A DNA stretch of 38,589 nt from QYOJ01 sp964449285. GTDB lineage: Bacteria; Bacteroidota; Bacteroidia; Bacteroidales; FEN-979. The number at the start of each line of letters is the position of its first letter. Position 1 is the first letter of the stretch. The stretch lies in NCBI GenBank assembly GCA_964449285.1, contig CAYUZX010000029.1:1-38589 (forward strand), in the 5' to 3' direction. Positions 8,201-16,043 of the stretch are shown here, in pieces. The notes under the pieces were generated by a model. It ran no database searches and was not told the origin of the DNA. It was given only the letters and a program-made list of their open reading frames with translations. The position numbers were made by a program, and so were the translations under genes.

Positions 8201-9070
8201 CTATTTATCAATGTATCTCTTCAATATCTCCCCATAGCTGTCGATCCTCCTATCCCTGAGAAAAGGCCAGTGGAGGCGGATTTCATCAATGCGTGATAGG
8301 TCGAGCTCCTGGACATGGATTACCTCATCGAAATGAGGTGCCTGGTAGAGGATATTTCCCATCGGGTCGGAGACAAACGAACCACCCCAGAAATTCATGG
8401 ATCCCTCAATGCCGGTACGGTTGACAGTAACCACAAATACTCCGTTTGCCACCGAATGTCCACGCTGAATAGTTTGCCAGGCCTGATATTGCTGGCGATT
8501 AGTCTCTTCGTCCTGAGCCACAGCCCATCCAATAGCTGTTGGATAGAAAATAATCTCAGCGCCTTTCAGACAGGTGATTCGCGCTGCTTCCGGATACCAC
8601 TGGTCCCAGCAGATCAGCACACCCACTTTTGCATATTTAGTGTCAAACACCTGATAATCATCATCTCCCGGCGTGAAATAGAACTTTTCATAGTATCCCG
8701 GATCATCGGGGATATGGTGCTTCCGGTATTTGCCAAGATAGCTCCCGTCGGCATCGATGACTGCTGTAGTATTGTGATATACACCCCGTGCCCGTTTCTC
8801 AAAAAGAGAGGCGATCAGAACTACATTAAGTTCTTTCGCAAGTTCCTGGAACGAGATAGTAGTATGGCCGGGAACAGCTTCAGCGAGTGAAAAATAGTCG
8901 TAATTCTCCTCCCAGCAGAAATAGAGGGATGAGAAAAGTTCTTGCAGGCAAACAATTTGCGCCCCTTTGGAAGCAGCTTCCCGTATCTTGCCAATGGTTT
9001 TATGGATATTGTCTTGCTTTTCGCTGCTACAGGTGACCTGGATCAATCCGATATGAACTCGCTTTTCCAT
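8201..9070 (-). CDS. aguB: N-carbamoylputrescine amidase
   Basis: Nitrilase-superfamily amidase, 289 residues, that hydrolyses N-carbamoylputrescine to putrescine, CO2 and ammonia. The catalytic triad is visible: Glu44 in CLQELF, Lys117 in GKYRKHHIP and Cys154 in VLICWDQWYPEAAR. The close match to this subfamily (for example FCWEENYDYFSLAEAVPGHT) and its position directly upstream of agmatine deiminase make the specific assignment firm. It is probably the first gene of a two-gene transcript. The enzyme is cytosolic. Confidence 0.95.
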   Translation of the reverse strand: MEKRVHIGLIQVTCSSEKQDNIHKTIGKIREAASKGAQIVCLQELFSSLYFCWEENYDYFSLAEAVPGHTTISFQELAKELNVVLIASLFEKRARGVYHNTTAVIDADGSYLGKYRKHHIPDDPGYYEKFYFTPGDDDYQVFDTKYAKVGVLICWDQWYPEAARITCLKGAEIIFYPTAIGWAVAQDEETNRQQYQAWQTIQRGHSVANGVFVVTVNRTGIEGSMNFWGGSFVSDPMGNILYQAPHFDEVIHVQELDLSRIDEIRLHWPFLRDRRIDSYGEILKRYIDK

Positions 9071-9121
9071 TAGTTGATTACATCAATAACATTATATGCT
9101 CTCATTATCCGGCATCCGGCA

Positions 9122-10036
9122 TCATGGCATCAACCAGTATTTTTTCACAAATCGTTTCCCATCATGGATCACCTCAAGAATGTATATCCCCTGCCTAAGA
9201 TGACCATACTGAACAACCATCTTCCCGTTCTGAATCGCATCTTCAGGGATATCAATCAACGACTGACCAGTTATGCTGTAGAGTCTGAGGCGGGTTGCTT
9301 CCCGTTTCTCAAACTCGAAAAAAACCAGCAACCGATTAGTCTCCTGATCATTATAAATGTTGATGCCGGCTGACGGATCAACCGGATTTATGCCAACGGT
9401 ATAATCGAGGAAGAGGTTGTCCACATAAAGAACGGTCCCAGGTGTCATGTCTTGCTGAGCCGAAGATAATGCAATGATGTTCATTGTATCAGGCTGTACG
9501 AACCAGTTGTAATCAATCCAGGCAGAAAAATAGGTCCAGTCGGGAACGGTATCCTTTGTCGAAAACTGACCTATCCCGATTTCATAGGGAATGCTGTCAA
9601 TGGTTTTGAACAATCCGATCCCAATCGCGCAACTGTCACCACCCATCGGGAAATAGCGGTAGTAGCCTTTCAGGTGTGTAGGCATGTCATATACGGGAGC
9701 CCCGCCCGTTATCTCAAATGATAATGAGGCGATATCAATTGTAAGGGTGCCACAGGTCAAAAACCCCGGAATCTCTCCTACCAGAAAGATCGCTTTCGAC
9801 TCCAGTCGGACTGAATAAAATCCCGTGTAATGATCGGTGCTCTTCGTGACCAGGGTAGTTCCGAAGAACGGGATGGCGCTGATCTCTTCATTAGGGGTGT
9901 CCCAGCTTACCGGGTCCGCATAGTTCGTAAAGGTATTCCACTGCTCGAAATCGTTATTGGGAATTGGCGTTTGCCCGCGGCTGAAGAAACTCAGGCAAAT
10001 AAACAGACCCATTGATATCAAAAAAGGTTTTTCCAT
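9122..10036 (-). CDS. Secreted protein of unknown function with T9SS tail
   Basis: Secreted protein of 304 residues. A signal peptide is present (hydrophobic core 5-18, ending near SRGQ). The mature start PIPNNDFEQWNTFTNYADPVSWDTPNE is a pattern I recognise from many uncharacterised T9SS-exported Bacteroidetes proteins; the middle looks like a jelly-roll or carbohydrate-binding-type beta sandwich (residues about 25-210), which is inference only. A C-terminal sorting-like domain (about 222-304) has LRLYSITGQSL and GIYILEVIHDGKRFVKKYWL. The gene is divergent from the PorE-like OmpA gene. No enzyme motif is visible. Confidence 0.82.
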   Translation of the reverse strand: MEKPFLISMGLFICLSFFSRGQTPIPNNDFEQWNTFTNYADPVSWDTPNEEISAIPFFGTTLVTKSTDHYTGFYSVRLESKAIFLVGEIPGFLTCGTLTIDIASLSFEITGGAPVYDMPTHLKGYYRYFPMGGDSCAIGIGLFKTIDSIPYEIGIGQFSTKDTVPDWTYFSAWIDYNWFVQPDTMNIIALSSAQQDMTPGTVLYVDNLFLDYTVGINPVDPSAGINIYNDQETNRLLVFFEFEKREATRLRLYSITGQSLIDIPEDAIQNGKMVVQYGHLRQGIYILEVIHDGKRFVKKYWLMP

Positions 10037-10084
10037 AGTTTTATCCAGTAGAAGAAATCACAGTAAAGGTATAACAAATTCCCC

Positions 10085-10092
10085 TATCTTTG
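10085..10092 (+). promoter_or_regulatory. -7 box for the PorE-like OmpA gene
   Basis: TATCTTTG matches TAnnTTTG exactly. The in-frame TTG at 10090 lies inside this box, so it cannot be the start codon if the box is used; this supports ATG 10138, directly at the signal peptide, as the start. No clear TTG -33 element is seen. Confidence 0.5.
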
Positions 10093-10137
10093 ATAAAATT
10101 CCCATCCATGCCAGGTCTCTCAGAACTGATCCGACGA

Positions 10138-12096
10138 ATGCGTTTTCTGATCTTCCTTTGTTTTCTGATTGCCGGAGGCGAATTCCTTTACGCACAGGAT
10201 ACTTGTTCCGTTGAGATGGACAAGAAATACGAGAAAATCTTTGAGACCGGTATGATAGATTTCAAACGTGGAAATTACACACTGGCAGCTCAATCTATGC
10301 GTGAACTTGTTGCCCAGTACCCCGACTTTGCTGATGCCTGGTTCATCCTTGGAAGTTCGTATGTCAAGAGGAGAGATTCCGATTTCAACCTGGCTGAAGG
10401 TTATTTCAAAAAAGTCCTTGATATTTGTCCGGATTATGACTCTTACGTCCATTATTACATGGGAGAGATTGCTTATAGTAAAGAGGACTTCGATGCCACC
10501 GTGACCCATCTCACAGCCTTTCTCAAAGATGTGGATAAAATAAAAAACGATGCTGACTACAACCGGGCAGTAAGCCTCCTTGACTACTCGAAGTTTTACA
10601 AGGAGATGCTAACAAACCCTGTCCCGTTCCATCCCGAAGTAGTTGAAGGGATCTCTTCTCCCGAGAATGAGTACCTCGCAATCCTCAGCCCCGATAACCA
10701 GATCGCAATGTTTACGAGGGAAAAGAAGATCCTCCCCGACCGCAATTCCCTTCTCAAGACAGCAGGGTACAAGGAGAAGTTCATGTATAGCATACGCAAC
10801 TACCAGGGGAACTTTCCTGATGGAGAGGAGATGCCCGAACCGTTCAACGTCAATGACAATGAAGGAGGTGCCACACTAACTGCTGACAACAACGTTCTAT
10901 ATTATACTGTTTGTCAATATGATAAAGCGCGTCATTACCTCAACTGCGACATCTATTCCTCAGAGTTCCGCAATGACGAATGGCAGGCAATCAAGAGTGC
11001 CGGTGACAGGATCAACACGTCAGGATCATGGGAATCGCAACCAAGCATCTCTGCCGATGGAACCATCCTGTTCTTTGTCAGCGACCGGCCGGGTGGCTAT
11101 GGAGGTTACGATCTATACAAAGCTACCCGTTATATCGATAGTGATTGGGGAGCCCCTGTAAACCTGGGGCCACTGATCAACACATCCGGGAATGAAAAAT
11201 CACCCTTCATCCACCCCGATGGCAAGACACTTTATTTCTCCTCCAATGGCTGGATGGGAATGGGCGGCTACGATGTGTTTTATACACGGCTTCAGGAAGA
11301 TGGCAGCTACAAAAAACCGGAAAACCTGGGATATCCAATTAACTCTCCCGAAGATGAAGTTGGCTTCTTTGTTAGTACCGACGGCACAAGAGGCTTCTTT
11401 GCATCCAACAAACTGAAAGAGCAGGGAGGATGGGATCTCTACTCCTTTGATCTTTACGATAAAGCCCGCCCCGAGAAGGTGCTCTTCATTAAAGGAACCG
11501 TGAAAGATGAGAACAGCTTCGAGCCGGTGAAGGCCCGCATTGAACTCAAAAACGTGGAGACCCAGAAGATCAATAAAGTATCCCTGGATACAAATACTGG
11601 CAAGTATGTCGCCGTTGCCCCATTTAACAACGACTACATCATGACGATTAAAAAAGAGGGGTATGTGTACGAGTCGAAATACATCTCCCGGGTCGATTCC
11701 GCATTTAAAAAGCCTGCCACGGTGGATATGGAGATCCAGCCAATTGAACTGGATAAATCATACCGTATCAACGACATCTATTTTGCATTCAACTCCTTTG
11801 ATCTCGCTCCCGAGTCTAAAGTGGTGCTTGATCAACTGTTCGAATTCCTGGAACTCAACGACCAGCTCTCGATACAAATCCAGGGCCATACCGATGCAAT
11901 TGGAAACGATGCTGTCAACCTTATCCTTTCGGAAAACCGGGCAAAATCGGTTTATAATTACCTTATCGCCAAAAAAGTCTCGTCCACCAGACTCACATTC
12001 AAAGGATTTGGAGAGACTGATCCCGTTGCTCCCAACGACACCGAAGAGGGCCGGGCCATGAACCGCCGCACCTGCTTTGTGATAACCCACAAGTAA
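10138..12096 (+). CDS. PorE-like OmpA-family protein (TPR, PD40 propeller, CRD-like, OmpA C-terminal)
   Basis: Envelope protein of 652 residues from the chosen ATG. The order is signal peptide (1-20), TPR region (about 35-135), PD40/WD40-like beta-propeller (about 180-440, with repeated GGYGGYDLY and GMGGYDVFY blade ends), a carboxypeptidase-regulatory-like domain (about 448-518) and an OmpA peptidoglycan-binding domain (about 541-650, with GHTDAIGNDAVN, LSENRAKSVYNYL and NRRTCF). This order and length match PorE of the type IX secretion system, though PorE is described as a lipoprotein and here no lipobox is seen. It may link the T9SS trans-envelope complex to peptidoglycan. Other OmpA/PD40 proteins share parts of this layout, so the PorE assignment is inference. 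The NarL-type regulator starts 86 bases downstream and may be cotranscribed. Confidence 0.87.
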   Translation: MRFLIFLCFLIAGGEFLYAQDTCSVEMDKKYEKIFETGMIDFKRGNYTLAAQSMRELVAQYPDFADAWFILGSSYVKRRDSDFNLAEGYFKKVLDICPDYDSYVHYYMGEIAYSKEDFDATVTHLTAFLKDVDKIKNDADYNRAVSLLDYSKFYKEMLTNPVPFHPEVVEGISSPENEYLAILSPDNQIAMFTREKKILPDRNSLLKTAGYKEKFMYSIRNYQGNFPDGEEMPEPFNVNDNEGGATLTADNNVLYYTVCQYDKARHYLNCDIYSSEFRNDEWQAIKSAGDRINTSGSWESQPSISADGTILFFVSDRPGGYGGYDLYKATRYIDSDWGAPVNLGPLINTSGNEKSPFIHPDGKTLYFSSNGWMGMGGYDVFYTRLQEDGSYKKPENLGYPINSPEDEVGFFVSTDGTRGFFASNKLKEQGGWDLYSFDLYDKARPEKVLFIKGTVKDENSFEPVKARIELKNVETQKINKVSLDTNTGKYVAVAPFNNDYIMTIKKEGYVYESKYISRVDSAFKKPATVDMEIQPIELDKSYRINDIYFAFNSFDLAPESKVVLDQLFEFLELNDQLSIQIQGHTDAIGNDAVNLILSENRAKSVYNYLIAKKVSSTRLTFKGFGETDPVAPNDTEEGRAMNRRTCFVITHK

Positions 12097-12182
12097 GCCA
12101 ACTAAAATTTTCGTTGATTCCAACCATTCACCCAACCATATGAGGGTAGAATTAGTCTATAAGGAAATAGAACTGGTAAAAT

Positions 12183-12827
12183 ATGAAGATACTAATCGTA
12201 GACGATCATGCGCTGGTAAGGAAAGGGTTGAAGGCGTTGCTGGTCAGTTGCAATCCCACCTGGGAGATATATGAAGCGATTAATGGGATCCAGGCGGTTA
12301 TCCAGGGGCCTAAACTTTACCCGGATATCGTCCTGATGGACTATTCCATGCCCAAGTTGAATGGACTTAAGGCTGCCAGCCAGCTAATCAAAGATATTCC
12401 GGGGATAAAGATCATCATGATATCCGGGTTCATCTCATCGGCGAACATTCGGGTTTTGCTCAACACAGGAATAATGGGAATTGTATCAAAAACAGCAGGT
12501 ACCGAAGAGATCCTCGAAGCAATCCATCATGTGATGAACGGAAAACACCATCTGATAGTGGAGTCGTCGATTAACATCCCGGATGAAGAAGTCACTCCGA
12601 AAAAACCAAAAAAAGGGCCTAAAAATCAAAACCAGGGCCTGTTTACACGACGGGAACTGGAGGTGATGGAACTAATTGTGAATGGTTACAGTTCAGAGAT
12701 AATCACCGAGCAACTGGCTATCTGCCAAAGAACTCTGGATGTCCATAAATCCAACATCTTCAAAAAATGCAACCTTCATTCTACAGCCGAGTTATTGAGG
12801 TTCGTTTATAAAAATAATTTAGCCTGA
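12183..12827 (+). CDS. NarL/FixJ-family response regulator (LuxR-type HTH)
   Basis: Response regulator of 214 residues. The receiver domain (1-120) has the acidic pair in LIVDDHALVRKG, phosphoacceptor Asp53 in IVLMDYSMPKLNG, the Ser in MISGF and the Lys in IVSKTAG. A basic linker (KKPKKGPKNQ) leads to a LuxR-type HTH (about 150-210) with the typical FTRRELEVMELIVNGYSSEIITEQL and VHKSNIFKKCNL helices. No partner kinase is adjacent, so it is an orphan in this window. It follows the PorE-like gene on the same strand after 86 bases; they may share a transcript. Targets are unknown; the non-coding region just downstream carries spaced heptamers that are candidates only. Confidence 0.92.
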   Translation: MKILIVDDHALVRKGLKALLVSCNPTWEIYEAINGIQAVIQGPKLYPDIVLMDYSMPKLNGLKAASQLIKDIPGIKIIMISGFISSANIRVLLNTGIMGIVSKTAGTEEILEAIHHVMNGKHHLIVESSINIPDEEVTPKKPKKGPKNQNQGLFTRRELEVMELIVNGYSSEIITEQLAICQRTLDVHKSNIFKKCNLHSTAELLRFVYKNNLA

Positions 12828-13277
12828 AATTTTTCATCCCGAAAATATCTTTTTTCCAGATCACATTTGAAGTTCCTCCTGGCAGTTAACCAGTTGTAAC
12901 CACGTCAAAACACGGCTCATTTACCCTCACGGAAAAGCTTGTCATTCGCCGAATTCCGGGCATATACTTAGAAATTACTTAGATTTTATCATCTCTTCTA
13001 GTATCCAGTACTTAGGTAATTTTCCTAAAAATTACGTACTGCACTCTATTTTTTTGAAGAGGTTCATCCTCTAATTTTATTTTATAAAATCAAACAACAA
13101 ATGGGGATGAGTACATATTTATTTTTGGCATTTACCATGGCTATGAATATTCAAAGCATGGAAATGAGGAGAAATCTGCAAATCATTGAAATTCAAAGCG
13201 CCTATTCAGAAGAGGGACTCTTTCTGGGAAATGGAATGAGCGGCGTTGTAATCACCCTCAATTCGGGTCTCCCCCGA
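12828..13277. other. 450-base non-coding region with repeated heptamers and a hairpin
   Basis: No convincing gene. The left half (12828-12960) shows nothing clear. TACTTAG occurs at 12965, 12976 and 13009, with spacings of 11 and 33 bases. A perfect 8-bp stem-loop occupies 13016-13035, with outer arms AGTAC/GTACT. AGAGG/CCTCT around 13058-13072 is a small inverted repeat. An ATG at 13101 opens a reading frame that runs antisense into ribH and is probably not a gene. Confidence 0.6.
13007..13040. promoter_or_regulatory. Inverted repeat / stem-loop of unknown role
   Basis: GTAATTTT (13016-13023) and AAAATTAC (13028-13035) form a perfect 8-bp stem with a 4-base loop. AGTAC (13007-13011) and GTACT (13036-13040) extend it after a 4-base bulge on one side. 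It is AT-rich and lacks a T-run right after, so it fits an operator or mRNA hairpin better than an intrinsic terminator. Confidence 0.45.
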
Positions 13278-13739
13278 TCAGATCTGCGGCATTACATTAG
13301 CTATCTCGATGGCAGCCATGGCAGCGTCGAAACCCTTGTTCCCGCTCTTGGTACCAGCCCGCTCAATAGCCTGTTCGATGTTGTCGGTAGTGAGTACGCC
13401 ATAGATCACCGGGATGCCTGTATCGAGGCCAACCGAAGCAATCCCTTTTGAAACCTCTGCAGCTACATAGTCAAAATGTGGTGTAGCTCCCCGGATGACT
13501 GCACCCAGGCAGATAACAGCATCGTATTTTCCAGATGTGGCCATCTTTTTAGCTAAAAATGGGATCTCAAATGCGCCGGGGGCCCATACTGTCTCAATGT
13601 TTGCATCCTCTGCTCCATGACGCTTCAATCCATCCAGGCATCCCGATAACAATTTGGCGCTGATGAATTCATTGAAGCGGGTAACTACGATCCCGAATTT
13701 CAACCCTTTCGCTTCCAGTTTTCCTTCTATTGTTTTCAT
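13278..13739 (-). CDS. ribH: 6,7-dimethyl-8-ribityllumazine synthase
   Basis: Lumazine synthase, 153 residues, which condenses 5-amino-6-ribitylamino-uracil with 3,4-dihydroxybutanone 4-phosphate. Family marks are VTRFNEF (19-25), WAPGAFEIP (52-60), the GAVIRG loop (79-84) and the proton-relay His88 in ATPHFDYVAAEVSKGI. Length is normal for this capsid- or pentamer-forming enzyme. It is the last gene of the ribD-ribE-ribBA-ribH operon on the minus strand, 88 bases after ribBA. Expression is expected to depend on the FMN riboswitch about 3.5 kb upstream, unless the spacers contain internal promoters, which I could not identify. Confidence 0.97.
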   Translation of the reverse strand: MKTIEGKLEAKGLKFGIVVTRFNEFISAKLLSGCLDGLKRHGAEDANIETVWAPGAFEIPFLAKKMATSGKYDAVICLGAVIRGATPHFDYVAAEVSKGIASVGLDTGIPVIYGVLTTDNIEQAIERAGTKSGNKGFDAAMAAIEIANVMPQI

Positions 13740-13827
13740 TTGTTGATAAGTTTGGTTTTTTAGTTGTCAGTTTCTGGTTTCTGGTTTGTTGGTAATGAGG
13801 ATCATGTTTCACCATTTCACCATTTCA
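13740..13827. repeat. ribBA-ribH spacer with phrase-like repeats
   Basis: Non-coding. It contains TTGTCAGTTTCTGGTTTCTGG words (13758-13780, related to the larger array upstream of ribBA) and a triple CATTTCACC/CATTTCACT run (13811-13831) that just enters the ribBA 3' end. Confidence 0.45.
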
Positions 13828-15048
13828 CTATTTAATTTTGATCTCATCCGTAAAACTAAGCATATGCCCCATTTTATCCCGCTTCGTCATCAGGTAGAGC
13901 TTATTATTTTCATTATGCTTGACCTCAATAGGGACCCGTTCCACAATCTCAAGCCCAAACCCGTCAATCCCACTTATCTTCTTAGGGTTGTTGGTGAGTA
14001 GTCGGATCTGTCGGAGTCCAAGGTCGGCCAGGATCTCAGCTCCGATGCCATAATCCCTCATATCGGCCGAGAAACCCAGAGCTTGATTGGCTTCAACCGT
14101 ATCCATCCCTTTGTCTTGCAGGTGGTAAGCTTTCATTTTATTCGCCAGGCCAATACCCCTGCCTTCCTGCCTCATATATAGCAAAACTCCTCTCCCCTCC
14201 AGGCTGATCCTTCTCAACGCCATATCAAGCTGCTCCCCGCAATCGCACCGCTGTGAGCCAAACACGTCGCCGGTAAGGCACTCTGAGTGAACCCTGACGA
14301 GTACTGGTTCCTCGTTGGTAATGTCACCTTTTACAAGAGCTAAATGATCTTCGCCAGTCAGTTTGCTCTCGTAGCTATGTGCCTTGAAATAGCCATACCG
14401 GGTTGGAAGATCCACAATTGTATTGCAATAGATCAGCTTCTCATTCTTGCGCCGGTAGTCGATCAGGTCGGCGATGGTTATCATCTTCAATCCATGTTTT
14501 TTGCAATATTCGATCAACTCCGGAACCCGGGCCATGGAACCATCTTCATTCATGATCTCACAAATCACACCGGCAGGATAGAGTCCTGCCATGGTGGCTA
14601 GGTCAATCGACGCTTCGGTATGTCCTGCCCTAACGAGTACGCCACCCTCCCGGTATTCAATGGGGAAAATATGTCCTGGGCGGGTAAAGTCTTTCGCGTT
14701 CGATTTCGAATCAAGGACCTTTTTTATTGTCAGTGCCCGCTCCTGTGCTGAGATGCCGGTTGTACACTCGGTGGCATCAATGCTGATCGTAAAAGCAGTA
14801 CGGTTCGGATCCGTATTCTTGGCAACCATCCGGTCAATATGAAGTTCTTCTAATCGCTCTTTCATTACAGGCATACAGATGAGCCCACCCCCGAATTTCG
14901 CCATGAAATTGATCACCTCAGGGGTGGCCTTCTCAGCCGCTATCACCAGATCCCCTTCATTTTCCCGGTCTTCGTCATCGACAATAACAACCATCTTCCC
15001 CCGTTTAAGATCATCGATTGCTTCTGGTATAGTATTGAATTTATGCAT
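13828..15048 (-). CDS. ribBA: Bifunctional 3,4-dihydroxy-2-butanone-4-phosphate synthase / GTP cyclohydrolase II
   Basis: Fusion enzyme of 406 residues supplying both precursors of riboflavin. The N-terminal RibB domain (about 1-200) has DDEDRENEGDLVIAAE (24-39), CTTGIS (95-100), and RPGHIFPI with AGHTEAS (123-147). The C-terminal RibA domain (about 205-400) has the zinc ligands Cys257, Cys268 and Cys270 in VHSECLTGDVFGSQRCDCGEQ and the RQEGRGIGLANK loop (293-304). Residues expected for both activities are present. The start codon lies only 4 bases from a 21-bp tandem-repeat array, so the array is effectively the leader of this gene. It is the third gene in the rib operon. Confidence 0.97.
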   Translation of the reverse strand: MHKFNTIPEAIDDLKRGKMVVIVDDEDRENEGDLVIAAEKATPEVINFMAKFGGGLICMPVMKERLEELHIDRMVAKNTDPNRTAFTISIDATECTTGISAQERALTIKKVLDSKSNAKDFTRPGHIFPIEYREGGVLVRAGHTEASIDLATMAGLYPAGVICEIMNEDGSMARVPELIEYCKKHGLKMITIADLIDYRRKNEKLIYCNTIVDLPTRYGYFKAHSYESKLTGEDHLALVKGDITNEEPVLVRVHSECLTGDVFGSQRCDCGEQLDMALRRISLEGRGVLLYMRQEGRGIGLANKMKAYHLQDKGMDTVEANQALGFSADMRDYGIGAEILADLGLRQIRLLTNNPKKISGIDGFGLEIVERVPIEVKHNENNKLYLMTKRDKMGHMLSFTDEIKIK

Positions 15049-15052
15049 AGTT

Positions 15053-15297
15053 GTTGTAGGTTATCAGTTGTCAGTTGTAGGTTATCAGTTGTCAGTTGTA
15101 GGTTGTCAGTTGTCAGTTGTAGGTTGTCAGTTGTCAGTTGTAGGTTATCAGTTGTCAGTTGTAGGTTGTCAGTTGTNNNNNNNNNNNNNNNNNNNNNNNN
15201 NNNNNNNNNNNNNNNNNNNNNNNNNNNNNNNNNNNNNNNNNNNNNNNNNNNNNNNNNNNNNNNNNNNNNNNNNNNNGGTTGTCAGTTGTAGGTTGTT
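15053..15297. repeat. 21-bp tandem repeat array (VNTR) interrupted by assembly gap
   Basis: The unit is GTTGTAGGTT-[A or G]-TCAGTTGTCA. Five complete copies run from 15053 to 15157, a sixth is cut by the N run, and about one more unit is visible after it (15277-15297). The A/G variants come in the order A, A, G, G, A, G. The gap almost certainly reflects failure to assemble the array. Copy number is unknown and it may vary between cells. It lies between ribE and ribBA. Confidence 0.9.
15177..15276. other. Assembly gap, 100 N
   Basis: Exactly 100 N, a conventional placeholder for a gap of unknown size. The real distance from ribE to ribBA cannot be read, and an extra small gene in the gap cannot be excluded, although both edges are the same tandem repeat. 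Confidence 0.99.
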
Positions 15298-15401
15298 TTT
15301 AGTTTCGAGTTTTTTTTACCACATTAGGTACATTAGAACACATTAGTTCTATTGTGGTACATTTCGTAATTCTTCATTCTTCATTCCTAATTCGTAATTT
15401 A
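15298..15401. repeat. ribE-side spacer with ATTAG-word repeats and inverted repeat
   Basis: ACATTAG words recur four times at 15320-15347, flanked by TACCACA (15317-15323) and TGTGGTA (15353-15359), which can pair. Then ATTCTTCATTCTTCATTCC repeats follow (15369-15388). No gene is seen. On the minus strand (direction of the rib operon) the hairpin is followed by A, not T, so it is not an intrinsic terminator. Confidence 0.45.
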
Positions 15402-16043
15402 TTATAGGTATCCATTCCTCGCCAGAGTATCCAGCGTTACTCCCGCCCCTTTCGCTTCTCCCTTCGCCAGTTTCTCAATATATTTTCCAATGAGGTCGCA
15501 TTCGATGTTTACCTCTTCACCTGTTCGTTTAGCAAGGATGGTTGTCTCTTTCTGGGTCAAAGGGATGACACTCACCGTAAAGGAGCGCGTATTCACATCA
15601 ATAACCGTCAGGCTAATCCCATCAATCGCCACGGATCCTTTTTCCACAATATACCGGAGAATATCTGACCCGGCTTCGATCCGGATCCATTCGGCATTAT
15701 CTTCCCTCCATCTTTCAAGAATCCGGCCGACACGATCGATATGGCCTGAAACGAGGTGCCCCCCCAACCTGTCGCTCAAACGCAATGCCCGTTCCAGGTT
15801 GACCCTACTTCCCGTTTTCAGTCCGTGAAAAGTAGTTCGGTTCATCGTCTCTGGCATGACATCTACCGTGAAGCTATGGTCACTGAAGCTAGTAACCGTT
15901 AAACAAACTCCATCGATAGCAATGCTATCACCAACTCGTGTTCCTTCTATCACCAGGTGAGCCTTCACTTCAAGTGCAATGGCTTTTCCTCCTCTCCGGA
16001 TGGAGTTGATGTCACCAACCTCTTCTATGATTCCTGTAAACAT
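15402..16043 (-). CDS. ribE: Riboflavin synthase, alpha chain
   Basis: Riboflavin synthase, 213 residues, which dismutates two lumazine molecules to riboflavin. It shows the internal duplication typical of the family: the first lumazine-binding half starts MFTGIIEEVG and has DGVCLTVT (45-52); the second has HLVSGHIDRVGRI and DGISLTVI. The C-terminus is an IEKLAKG helix as expected. The gene overlaps the 3' end of ribD by 19 bases, so the two are cotranscribed and probably translationally coupled. The symbol follows the Bacillus-independent usage ribE; some call the same gene ribC or ribB. Confidence 0.96.
   Translation of the reverse strand: MFTGIIEEVGDINSIRRGGKAIALEVKAHLVIEGTRVGDSIAIDGVCLTVTSFSDHSFTVDVMPETMNRTTFHGLKTGSRVNLERALRLSDRLGGHLVSGHIDRVGRILERWREDNAEWIRIEAGSDILRYIVEKGSVAIDGISLTVIDVNTRSFTVSVIPLTQKETTILAKRTGEEVNIECDLIGKYIEKLAKGEAKGAGVTLDTLARNGYL

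Noticed and set aside
10090..10137. Upstream TTG start of the PorE-like gene
   Set aside because: The TTG lies in a TATCTTTG promoter box and the extra residues precede a good signal peptide that starts at ATG 10138.
13101..13451. Plus-strand reading frame with a hydrophobic N-terminus after a gene-free AT-rich stretch
   Set aside because: Half of it lies antisense over the 3' end of ribH, the predicted protein has no recognisable domain and no exact -7 box precedes it. A short peptide cannot be excluded, but I do not support it.
15053..15297. CRISPR array
   Set aside because: Copies are directly adjacent with no unique spacers, and the unit is only 21 bases. It is a VNTR.
14879..15346. Plus-strand frame giving VVGYQLS/VVGCQLS heptapeptide repeats
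   Set aside because: It is the translation of the 21-bp repeat array joined to the antisense of ribBA and crosses the N gap; not a gene.
15317..15359. TACCACA/TGTGGTA hairpin as a terminator after ribE
   Set aside because: In the direction of the rib operon it is followed by A-rich, not T-rich, sequence, and the rib genes downstream belong to the same unit.
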